Positions 50,940 to 58,933 of a DNA stretch of 64,000 nucleotides are shown here, in pieces. Source of the stretch: Verrucomicrobiota bacterium (GTDB taxonomy: Bacteria > Verrucomicrobiota > Verrucomicrobiia > CAIQCK01); contig JACRQF010000009.1 in the NCBI GenBank assembly GCA_016222825.1, positions 62,001 to 126,000 on the forward strand, in the 5' to 3' direction. A program made the translations under genes and the position numbers. A model generated the notes under the pieces. The model did not search any database. It saw nothing but the letters and a program-made list of their open reading frames with translations, and had not been told where the DNA came from. The first letter of the stretch is position 1. Each line of letters opens with the position of its first letter.

Positions 50940-52292
50940 TCACGGTTTGAGTTCGACGTTGGAAATACCTTGTGCGCCGGGATGAAAGATGTTGTTGGAG
51001 AAGCGCAGACCTCTCGGGCCGTTCCCGCCAGTCTCGATGATGACGGCGTATTTGTAACGTGGTGGTTCGATCTTTGGCTGACCGTTCACGATGATTTGGT
51101 CGCGACCGGTGTCATAGACAACGTTGCCTTGGATGATGACGTCGGTCAGCGGCGGGTTGTCGGGTTTCTGGCCGCGGCTGAACCGCAACGGCGCGCCGTT
51201 GTCGCCCCAAATCCAGTGCGAATGGCCGTAGCCGAAGTCGGAGATGATGTTGTTGGCGATAATCGAGCCGCCGTCCACGTTCGGTCCAACCGCTGGTTTG
51301 CCTTCATGGGCCGGCGCGGCGGCGTGCGAAGCGGCGCCGGGCATCAGGCCGATGCTCCAGAGGTCGTTCTTGATGAACTGGTTGCCGATGATGAGCACGT
51401 GGCGCGAGCCGTGCATTGCCTTCATGCCCATGAACGAGTTGTTGATGATGTTCTGCGCGACGATGACGTGGTCGCTGTGGAGGTCAATGCCCTGTGCGGC
51501 GTTCTCGATATAGTTGCCGAGAATCTGCGTGCAGTCGCTGACCTCAGGCGCGGTGACGATGATGGCCGAGCCTTGGCGCCAGTTGTCGGTGTATTCCGCG
51601 TCCCAAGCCTTCTGGCTCATGATTGCGCCCTTCTTCGCATTCTTCTTCACGAACTTGCCAAGCTCAAACTGCTTCTGGATTTCCGGCGTCGGCAGCAGGT
51701 TTTGCTCGATGACGCGGTTGCCTTGGATGAGCGTGCCCTTGCTGTAGCGCACTTCGATGCCCGTGCCGTCAATGCACTTGAACGCATAGCCCCAATCCGT
51801 GCCGGCGGTGCGGTCGTCCACGCTGATGCGCATGTAGTTTCGCACCAGGCAGCCGCGAATCTGGCTGCCCGTGCATTCCCGCACCGCAATCGCCGCCGAC
51901 CGCGTGCGGTTGTCGAGCACGCGCAAGTTCTCCATCACGAGATTGCGGCATTTCGTGGCGACCACGGCCTCGCTCCCCGTATCCATCTTCCCCTCCGCCC
52001 GCGTCAGCGTCAGTTCGCGAAGCTGGACGCCCTCCGCACCCTCAATCTGAATGATCGGAGAATTCGTGTTCGTCTGGATGATTCGCCCCGGCCCGAACAG
52101 CCCGGAGTTGTCGCCACGAATCCGAATCTTCTCCGAGATCGTGTAGTCGCCCGCCGGCACGTAAACCATTCGGCCGGGGTTGGCGTCGAGGGCTTCCTGG
52201 ATAGAGCGGTGGTGACTGACTGAAATCTCGGCTGACGCTATAGACGTCAGCAGTGTCAGACACGCCGCTGCAACAATGATCCATGTCTTCAT
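50940..52292 (-). CDS. exported right-handed parallel beta-helix protein
   Basis: The 450-aa product has a signal peptide (TWIIVAAACLTLLTSIASAE). It begins with the SIQEALDANPGRMVYVPAGDYTISEKI pectate-lyase-3 type entry, then repeating turns (GVQLRELTLTRAEG, NLVMENLRVLDNRT, VIVAQNIINNSFMG, HVLIIGNQFIKN) to FSNNIFHPGAQG. The fold binds or cleaves polysaccharides; there is no obvious catalytic triad, so lyase, epimerase or binding function is open. It lies between the GH32-LamG gene (35 bp) and the sulfatase (4-bp overlap). Confidence 0.82.
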   Translation of the reverse strand: MKTWIIVAAACLTLLTSIASAEISVSHHRSIQEALDANPGRMVYVPAGDYTISEKIRIRGDNSGLFGPGRIIQTNTNSPIIQIEGAEGVQLRELTLTRAEGKMDTGSEAVVATKCRNLVMENLRVLDNRTRSAAIAVRECTGSQIRGCLVRNYMRISVDDRTAGTDWGYAFKCIDGTGIEVRYSKGTLIQGNRVIEQNLLPTPEIQKQFELGKFVKKNAKKGAIMSQKAWDAEYTDNWRQGSAIIVTAPEVSDCTQILGNYIENAAQGIDLHSDHVIVAQNIINNSFMGMKAMHGSRHVLIIGNQFIKNDLWSIGLMPGAASHAAAPAHEGKPAVGPNVDGGSIIANNIISDFGYGHSHWIWGDNGAPLRFSRGQKPDNPPLTDVIIQGNVVYDTGRDQIIVNGQPKIEPPRYKYAVIIETGGNGPRGLRFSNNIFHPGAQGISNVELKP

Positions 52293-52327
52293 AACTACGA
52301 TCCGCTATTTCGGTCGTCCGCCGTGAG

Positions 52328-54649
52328 CTACCAACTGTTCGTCGGCGAAACGTCCCACGCGTCGAGCGTTTTCACCTTCACGCTGCCGTCGCGGGCGATG
52401 AGCGAGACGCCGAGGCTGTCGGGACGCGAGGGGTAGATGCGCTGGGTGATGCACTGGCGATCGTTGGCATAGACCTCCAGCACCGAGCGGTCGAGGAAGA
52501 CGCGCAGCCGCAGCGGCTCGCCGGGCTTCAACTCGAACGGCGCGACTTGCTCGCTGGCGAATCGTTTCTCGGCGGGAAGGTTGCGCTCCTTGGCCCAGTT
52601 TTCGTTCATCCAGACGTATTTTACCTGCGGGTCGAGCGTGGATTTCCCAAGCTCCGTCCGCAGCGTCTTCGCGCTTGGCGAGCAGATGATGGGCGTCTCC
52701 TCGGCGGCGTCGGGTGAGCGTCGAACGACGATGCCGAACTCCTTCGCATCGCCCGGCTCGATGACGGCGGAGATTTCCAGACAATCGCCGCGCACGTCCT
52801 TCAGCAGCAGTTCGCCGGAAACAGTCATATTCTCGCGGTGGCGCGGGTTGTAGCGCAGCACTTCCAGTTCCGGCGCAGGTTCGATGCGCAGCGAGTTGTC
52901 GCCGGAGAGCGAGAGCACGCGTGGCAACGTCGCCACCGAAGCCCAGCCGTTGGTGCGCGGGCCGGCTTCCATGATCCAGCCCCAGAAGATGCGGCGGCCT
53001 TTGCCGTCGAGCAGCGTCTCCGGCGCGCAGACCGAACCGCCGGGCCAGCTCATGAAACCGTGCTGCTCAGGCAGGAACCGCTCGGCCTTCTTGTCGAAGC
53101 GGCCAATATAATACTGGAGATGGTTCCACGGACGATGCACATGGGAGATAAGCATGTGTTTGTCGCCAAGCGGGAAGAAGTCGGGGCAGGCGCAATCCAT
53201 GTATTCCTCCGTCCAGCGACGCTCGGACTTGTAGAACGGGCCGCGATATTCCCAGTGAGCGAGGTCGCACGAGCGGAAGAGGCTGGACGAGTCGCCTTCG
53301 TAGCCGGGCGTTTTGTTTTTGTTGCCGACGAGCGCGTAGTGTATGTCGCCGTCCTTCCAGCCGGTCGGGTCGAAGATGATCGCCTCCGGCGGCGCGTTGG
53401 TGGCGGGGATGACAGGGTTGTTCGGATGCGGCTTCCAGCGGATCAACTCATCGTCCTCGGCGGTGTAGAGGCACGTCCCCTGCCCCGGCACGTGGACGAT
53501 GATGGTCGGCACGGGCATGTTGTCCATCATGTCGCCGCTGTAGAGACCGCGTGGCATCGTGCCGTCGAACACCGGCACCAGTGCGGGCGGATGATGCACC
53601 CAGTGGACGAGGTCGCGGCTGGAGGCGTGCAACCACGTCTCGCGCGAGTGGTCGCTGTCCTTGCCGCTGAGGATGGTGGGCAGGTCGGGCGCGAGCCGGC
53701 CGAGGAAGAAGACGTGGTAGCGGCCCTTCCAGTAAATGGTGCCGTTGATGTCGTTCCAGAAACCGTCAGGCGGCAACAGATGATAACGCGGCCGGTGCGG
53801 GTCGTTCCAGAGCCGCTGGCGCAGTTCGCGCGCACCGCGGAGTTGGTCGGCGAGCGTGAGTCCCTCGCGGCCAATCTTGGCTTCGATCTTCTTCGCCATC
53901 GCCTCGCGCCGCGCCTTCATGACTTCCTCGCCACCGCTGAGTGTGATGATCTCGTTGTCGGTGAGCGCCCGCTGCCAGAGGGCCGCGTGGTCGAGTAGAC
54001 CTTTGAAACCACGCCGGGCGATGAACACCGGCTCGGTGTTGCCTTGCCGGAGCGAGCCGGTGACCTTCGTGCGCGCGACGGCGGCGCCGTCCACGAACAT
54101 CGCGAGAGTGCTGCCGTCGTAGCGCACGATCACGTCGTGCCACTGCTTCGGGTCAAGCGAACTGGCGGCAACGGCAACCTGTCCGGCGAGCCGCGACTGG
54201 CCCTCCGCGCCGAACTCGAAGCCGAGGTTGTCGCCGTTGACGAAGAGGTTATAGACAAGCTTATCGTGGCCGCCGTGTTTGCAGAACAACTCGCCCGGCC
54301 CCCATTGGCCCGACGGATTCCGCAGCCGCAGCAGCATCGTCATGGCGCCGCCTTTGAGATTCAGCCGCCCGTCGCCGCCCTGGCCCGCGTCGAGCCAGCC
54401 TCCGGCGAACTCCGCCGCTTTGCCGTCGCCGCCGCGCGACAACGACGCCTCGCGCTCGGCGCCTTTCAGTTCCACGTCGAGCTTGACGTTGCCGTGGAGC
54501 TTGAGCGGACTTTTGCCGTCGGCGGAGTTGAGGTCGCCGAAATGCCAGACGGCCACCGCATCGGTGAAGACCGCCGTGGAAGCCGCAAATCCATGCGACG
54601 CCCCCAGCACGCAAGCCGCCGCAACAACAACCGTCTTCGATAGGTTCAT
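52328..54649 (-). CDS. exported LamG-GH32 protein with altered catalytic site
   Basis: The 773-aa product begins with a signal peptide and a LamG/concanavalin domain (residues 30-240, AVAVWHFGDLNSADG, GLLDHAALWQRALTDNEI). The GH32 propeller follows with nucleophile D299 in GFWNDINGT. The RDP motif reads FDPTGW (D426 kept, Arg replaced) and the acid/base motif ECPD reads ACPD (A486 in place of Glu). The last region is the C-terminal sandwich VFLDRSVLEVYANDRQCITQ. Loss of the general acid suggests low or no hydrolysis, a binding role, or a shifted acid. It is the first gene of the operon. Confidence 0.87.
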   Translation of the reverse strand: MNLSKTVVVAAACVLGASHGFAASTAVFTDAVAVWHFGDLNSADGKSPLKLHGNVKLDVELKGAEREASLSRGGDGKAAEFAGGWLDAGQGGDGRLNLKGGAMTMLLRLRNPSGQWGPGELFCKHGGHDKLVYNLFVNGDNLGFEFGAEGQSRLAGQVAVAASSLDPKQWHDVIVRYDGSTLAMFVDGAAVARTKVTGSLRQGNTEPVFIARRGFKGLLDHAALWQRALTDNEIITLSGGEEVMKARREAMAKKIEAKIGREGLTLADQLRGARELRQRLWNDPHRPRYHLLPPDGFWNDINGTIYWKGRYHVFFLGRLAPDLPTILSGKDSDHSRETWLHASSRDLVHWVHHPPALVPVFDGTMPRGLYSGDMMDNMPVPTIIVHVPGQGTCLYTAEDDELIRWKPHPNNPVIPATNAPPEAIIFDPTGWKDGDIHYALVGNKNKTPGYEGDSSSLFRSCDLAHWEYRGPFYKSERRWTEEYMDCACPDFFPLGDKHMLISHVHRPWNHLQYYIGRFDKKAERFLPEQHGFMSWPGGSVCAPETLLDGKGRRIFWGWIMEAGPRTNGWASVATLPRVLSLSGDNSLRIEPAPELEVLRYNPRHRENMTVSGELLLKDVRGDCLEISAVIEPGDAKEFGIVVRRSPDAAEETPIICSPSAKTLRTELGKSTLDPQVKYVWMNENWAKERNLPAEKRFASEQVAPFELKPGEPLRLRVFLDRSVLEVYANDRQCITQRIYPSRPDSLGVSLIARDGSVKVKTLDAWDVSPTNSW

Positions 54650-54733
54650 TTCTTCACTCCTTTTAATCGCAACGCGCCGCGGAGTCTAGACTGGCCGCTC
54701 CACGGGCGCAATCTCGCTGCGCTGGCGGGGGAC

Positions 54734-54771
54734 GCGCAGTTCCGCGCGAAACTCTGCGCGGTTTCACGCGC
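54734..54771 (+). promoter_or_regulatory. candidate upstream activator element, copy 1
   Basis: The block GCGCAGTTCCGCGCGAA then CTGCGCGGTTTCACGCGC has near-palindromic parts (AGTTCCGCGCGAAACT). It ends 75 bp before the -24/-12 promoter at 54846, and a matching block sits at nearly the same distance (74 bp) in the second copy. Fits a binding site for a sigma-54 activator. Confidence 0.5.
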
Positions 54772-54845
54772 CAGGCCTGGCGGCACAAATCGAGAACATG
54801 CCGGTTCTGCTTGTTTGGCGGACGATTTGCGGTGTCGGCGCCCGG

Positions 54846-54861
54846 TGGCATCGCCGTTGCT
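54846..54861 (+). promoter_or_regulatory. sigma-54-type promoter, ASH protein 1
   Basis: TGGCATCGCCGTTGCT matches the -24/-12 consensus TGGCA-N6-TTGCW exactly in spacing and in both conserved dinucleotides (GG and GC). The gap 54650-55094 otherwise contains no gene; the leader to the chosen start is about 220 nt. Confidence 0.7.
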
Positions 54862-55094
54862 TCCTTCTGTGGTATGCGCCGAGTCAACGCAAGTAGAAGA
54901 AGAATGGAAGTTGGATTGTTAACCGGGCTGTGGGTGGCCCGCTCATTGGTGAAATGGCCGCGGGGCGGTCGTTCACTCTTGCCCACATTCGCGACCGCCG
55001 GGGGCGGCGCAGGCAGTGCAGTGTGATTGCTATGAAACCAAGTCCTACAACTGCGACCACCGAAGGGCGGCGCGAAAGCACCGGAGCAAGTATT

Positions 55095-58000
55095 ATGAAA
55101 CGAAGTCCAATCAAAATGTTCTATCTGTTATCGGTCATGGCCATCCTATGGATGGGCGTGGGGGGGCCGTCGGCGTATGCGTTGTCGAGCATGCTGAACA
55201 CCTTTAATACCCGCTACGGCACCAGTGGCACCAAACTCAACTCCTGCGGGCTGTGCCACATCTCAGCCACCAACCCCAGCTTCGCGTTCAATGCCTACGG
55301 CAACGACATGGAGAATCAAATCGCCAATGTGGGTCTGGGCACTGCGGCCGCGCTGGCCGCCATTGAGTCGCTGGATTCCGACGGGGACGGTTTCACGAAC
55401 CTCGCGGAGATCACGGCGCGCTCCTTCCCGTATGACCCGGCCGATCGTCCCGCTCCGGCCACCGCTCCGAACATGGGCGTCTCGCCGGCGAGCCTCGGTT
55501 TCGCCACCGTCAATGTCGGCGCCAACGGCACGATGACGGCGACGATTGCCAACACCGGCACCGCCGCCGCCAACGTCACCAGCCTCGCGCTGACTGGCAG
55601 CCTTGACTTCTCGCTCGTGGGTGCTCCAGCGACACCGTTCGCGGTCGCCGCGGGCGGTTCTGCGACCATTTCGGTGCGCTACACGCCCTCCGGCATCGGC
55701 GCTGACTCCGGCTCCCTGGCCATCGGCACCAGCGATGCCGCCCACCCGTCTCTCTCGGTGGCACTGAGCGGCACCGGCGCGGCCAATGCCGTCGCTGTTT
55801 CGCCCTCTTCGCTGAGCTTCGGCGCGGTCATTATTGGCCAGAGCAGCACGCTCACGCTGACCATTTCCAACAGCGGCAACACGGCCGGCACGGTCAGTTC
55901 GATCGCCAAGAGCGGCAGCGCCAACTTCGCGCTCGGCGCGGGCGCTCCGGCGACACCGTTTACGGTCGCAGCCGGTGCGTCCGTCACGGTCCCGGTGGTT
56001 TACACTCCGACCGCCGCCGGCGCAGCCAGTGGCACGCTGACGATCACCAGCAACAGTCCCACCACGCCGGTGGCCACGGTGGCTCTCTCCGGCACGGGCA
56101 ATGCGCCGGCCGCGCCAAATCTCGGCGCGACGCCGGCGAGCCTGGCCTTCGGAACTGTCAACGTCGGCGCCAACGGCACGATGACGGCCATGATCTCCAA
56201 CACAGGCAGTTTAGCCGCCAATGTCACCAGCCTCACGCTGACGGGCAGCCTCAACTTCTCGCTCGTGGGCGCTCCGGCGACACCGTTCGCGGTCGCCCCA
56301 GGCGGTTCCTCGACGATCACGGTGCGTTACACGCCCAGCGCGGCTGGCGCAGCATCCGGTTCGTTGGCCATCGCCACCACCGACCCAGCCCATCCGTCAC
56401 TCTCCGTGGCCCTGAGCGGCACCGGCGCGGCCAACGCCGTTGCCGTCAGCCCCTCGTCGCTGAGTTTCGGCGCGGTGCTCATCGGCAACAACAGCACGCT
56501 CATGCTGACCATTTCCAACAGCGGCAACGCGGCCGGCACGGTCAGTTCGATCGCCAAGAGCGGCAGCGCCAACTTCGCGCTCGGTGCGGGCGCTCCGGCG
56601 ACACCGTTCACGGTTGCGGCTGGTGCGTCCATCAACATCCCGGTGGTTTACACGCCGACCGCCGCCGGTGCGGCCAGCGGCATGCTGACGATCACCAGCA
56701 ACAATCCCACCACGCCAGTGGCCACGGTGGCTCTCTCCGGCACGGGCAACGCCCCGGCGGTTTCCAGCCTCTCGGCCACGCCGACCTCGCTTGCGTTCGG
56801 CTCGCTGTCGGTTGGCACGCCGGCCTCGCAGTCGGTCACGCTGCGCAACAGCGGCACCGCCAGCGCCACGGTCAGCTCGCTCGCCCTCGGCGGCAGCGCG
56901 GACTTCAAGATGGCCACCGGCACTCCGGCCACGCCCCTCACGGTGGCGGCAGGCGGCACGGTGACGTTGAGCGTCGTCTATACGCCGTCGGTCGCAAGCG
57001 CGGCCAGCGGCACGCTGACGATTGCCAGCAACGACCCGGCCAATCCGCAGATTGCGATTGCGCTCTCCGGCACGGGCACGGCCAGCCATATGACGGTCTC
57101 CCCGGTGGCGCTCGACTTCGGCAGCTCGACGGTCGGCACCACGGTGACGCGCACCACCACCGTTTCCAACAGCGGTAACGCGGCTGGTTCGGTGACGGCG
57201 TTGAGCCTGACGGGCAGCACGGACTTCTCGCTGGCCTCGACGAACCCAGCTCTGCCGATCACGGTCCAGCCGAACGCTTCGGTGACGATCACGGCGGTCT
57301 ATAGGCCCACAGCGGCCGGCGCGGCCAGCGGCGCGCTGCAAGTGGTCACGGACGATCCCTCGGCGGCGTTGACCTCGGTCGCGCTGACCGGTTCGGGCAC
57401 GGCCGTTGTGACCACGCCCAGCATCAACGTCAACCCGACCTCGCTTGCCTTGGGCAACGTGAACGTCGGCAGCACCAAGACGGCGACAGCGACCATCCAG
57501 AACACCGGCACCGCCAGCCTGACCGTGAGCGCGCTCACGGTGAGCGGCGACACGGCGTTCTCGGCCAGTCCGGCAGCGCCGTTGACGGTGGCTGTGGGCG
57601 CTTCGGCGACCGTGACCGTGACCTACGCTCCCACGAGCGCGGGCGCGAGCGCGGGCGCGGCCCTGCAAATCGCCAGCAATGACCCGGCCAAACCCACGGT
57701 CTCCGTGACGCTCTCGGGCGCCGGCGTGCAAAGCCGGATCGGCGTCAGCCCGGCTTCGCTCGCCTTCGGCAGCGTGAATGTGGGCGCGAGCAAGTCACTC
57801 ACGGTTCGCATCACCAACTCCGGCAGTGCGGCCGGCTCGGTGAGTTCGATCACCCTGAACGGCAGCGGCGCGTTCGCGCTGAACTCCGCCAACCCGGCAA
57901 TGCCGCTGAACCTGGCGGCGGGCGCTTTTGCGGACGTGACGGTGAACTACACCCCGACCGCCGCGACGAGCGACTCGTCCACGCTGCTGGCGACCACCAG

Positions 58001-58451
58001 CGACGCGGGCGCCCCGGTGCTCTCCGTGGCGTTGACGGGCAGCGGCGTGGCCCAGCCCCCGCCTCCGCCGCCGTCCACCGGCACGGTGACGCTCAAGGCC
58101 AATCGTCTCGCCGTGACCTCGGAGATCACGCGGCCCGGCCGCAGCGTCGCGATCACCCTCTCCGTGCTCAACACGGGCAGGGTCAACCAATCGCGTCCGG
58201 CGACCATCGTGGGCATGCAGAACAACGTGGAAATCTACCGGCAGTCCAAGCCGGTCTTCGCCCAACCCGGCGGCCGTGCTGTGAACTTCCAGTTCCCGGC
58301 CTACACCCCGAAGAAGTCCGGCACCATCAACTGGACCGCGACCATCCAGAACAGTGCGACATCATCGAGCAGCACGACAGCCAAGACCTCGGTCAGGTTG
58401 CCCGCTTGGGATGACGACGACGATGATGATGATGATGATGAGCGCGACTAG
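55095..58451 (+). CDS. exported CxxCH / choice-of-anchor-D (ASH) repeat protein 1
   Basis: The start at 55095 has GGAG 9 bases upstream and yields a signal peptide (MKRSPIKMFYLLSVMAILWM); an in-frame ATG at 55032 is the alternative, and the reading between them is conserved in the paralogue. The 1118-aa protein carries one haem c motif CGLCH (residues 51-55), a calcium-type loop SLDSDGDGFTNLAEI, then eight repeats of about 105 residues (SPASLGFATVNVGANGTMTA type) of the ASPM/SPD-2/Hydin choice-of-anchor-D family. The tail has a beta domain and ends in a run of about ten Asp. It is likely periplasmic or surface-bound; a redox or adhesion role is inference. Confidence 0.85.
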   Translation: MKRSPIKMFYLLSVMAILWMGVGGPSAYALSSMLNTFNTRYGTSGTKLNSCGLCHISATNPSFAFNAYGNDMENQIANVGLGTAAALAAIESLDSDGDGFTNLAEITARSFPYDPADRPAPATAPNMGVSPASLGFATVNVGANGTMTATIANTGTAAANVTSLALTGSLDFSLVGAPATPFAVAAGGSATISVRYTPSGIGADSGSLAIGTSDAAHPSLSVALSGTGAANAVAVSPSSLSFGAVIIGQSSTLTLTISNSGNTAGTVSSIAKSGSANFALGAGAPATPFTVAAGASVTVPVVYTPTAAGAASGTLTITSNSPTTPVATVALSGTGNAPAAPNLGATPASLAFGTVNVGANGTMTAMISNTGSLAANVTSLTLTGSLNFSLVGAPATPFAVAPGGSSTITVRYTPSAAGAASGSLAIATTDPAHPSLSVALSGTGAANAVAVSPSSLSFGAVLIGNNSTLMLTISNSGNAAGTVSSIAKSGSANFALGAGAPATPFTVAAGASINIPVVYTPTAAGAASGMLTITSNNPTTPVATVALSGTGNAPAVSSLSATPTSLAFGSLSVGTPASQSVTLRNSGTASATVSSLALGGSADFKMATGTPATPLTVAAGGTVTLSVVYTPSVASAASGTLTIASNDPANPQIAIALSGTGTASHMTVSPVALDFGSSTVGTTVTRTTTVSNSGNAAGSVTALSLTGSTDFSLASTNPALPITVQPNASVTITAVYRPTAAGAASGALQVVTDDPSAALTSVALTGSGTAVVTTPSINVNPTSLALGNVNVGSTKTATATIQNTGTASLTVSALTVSGDTAFSASPAAPLTVAVGASATVTVTYAPTSAGASAGAALQIASNDPAKPTVSVTLSGAGVQSRIGVSPASLAFGSVNVGASKSLTVRITNSGSAAGSVSSITLNGSGAFALNSANPAMPLNLAAGAFADVTVNYTPTAATSDSSTLLATTSDAGAPVLSVALTGSGVAQPPPPPPSTGTVTLKANRLAVTSEITRPGRSVAITLSVLNTGRVNQSRPATIVGMQNNVEIYRQSKPVFAQPGGRAVNFQFPAYTPKKSGTINWTATIQNSATSSSSTTAKTSVRLPAWDDDDDDDDDDERD

Positions 58452-58504
58452 GCGAGTCCAGTAACGCCAAACGGAAACTCTCCGTAAACAACAACAACAA
58501 GGCG

Positions 58505-58544
58505 ACGGTGGGTCGTGGCAACGCGACCCACCGTTTGCTCTTTT
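58505..58544 (+). terminator. intrinsic terminator after ASH protein 1
   Basis: Arms ACGGTGGGTCG (58505-58515) and CGACCCACCGT (58524-58534) form an 11-bp stem with an 8-base loop, followed by TTGCTCTTTT. The same hairpin is repeated after the second paralogue. Confidence 0.85.
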
Positions 58545-58714
58545 AGGGGCAGAAATGGCGGGAGCGACGGAGATGATCTGCGTTGCCCGAATCAACATGC
58601 GGTCCAAACCGGCTGAAGCCGGCGGACGTTTGGAGCCTGGGCAACACGCCATGAACGGCAAGGATGGGGTCTGATTCTGGCACACACACGTTCCATCGCC
58701 CCCCCCCCCGGCGC

Positions 58715-58752
58715 GCGCAGTTCCGCGCGAAGAGTCGCGCGGTTTCACGCGC
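58715..58752 (+). promoter_or_regulatory. candidate upstream activator element, copy 2
   Basis: GCGCAGTTCCGCGCGAA then GCGCGGTTTCACGCGCG, matching the block at 54734-54771 and ending 74 bp before its promoter. An 11-base C run (58699-58709) lies just upstream. Confidence 0.5.
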
Positions 58753-58825
58753 GGGAACCGGCGGCGCGGCCCGCAACATGGCGATTCTGCCTGCTTCAAG
58801 CGCGATTCCCGTTCCGCGCGGCCGG

Positions 58826-58841
58826 TGGCATCGCCGTTGCT
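58826..58841 (+). promoter_or_regulatory. sigma-54-type promoter, ASH protein 2
   Basis: TGGCATCGCCGTTGCT, identical to the copy at 54846-54861, with the same flanks (GGTGGCA and TTGCTT). The rest of 58545-58933 holds no gene. Confidence 0.7.
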
Positions 58842-58933
58842 TGCTAGGTGATGTTCGCAAAGTCATCGCTATGAAACATAACGCCGCAACCGCGCCTACC
58901 GAAGGGCAGCACGAAAACTCAGGGGTTAGTCTT

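Noticed and set aside
56397-57731. Long minus-strand ORFs opposite the ASH-repeat genes (also 55263-55745, 58988-59554, 60551-61594)
   Set aside because: They are antisense shadows of GC-rich repeat codons; composition is Arg/Gly/Ala-biased with no domain or ribosome site.
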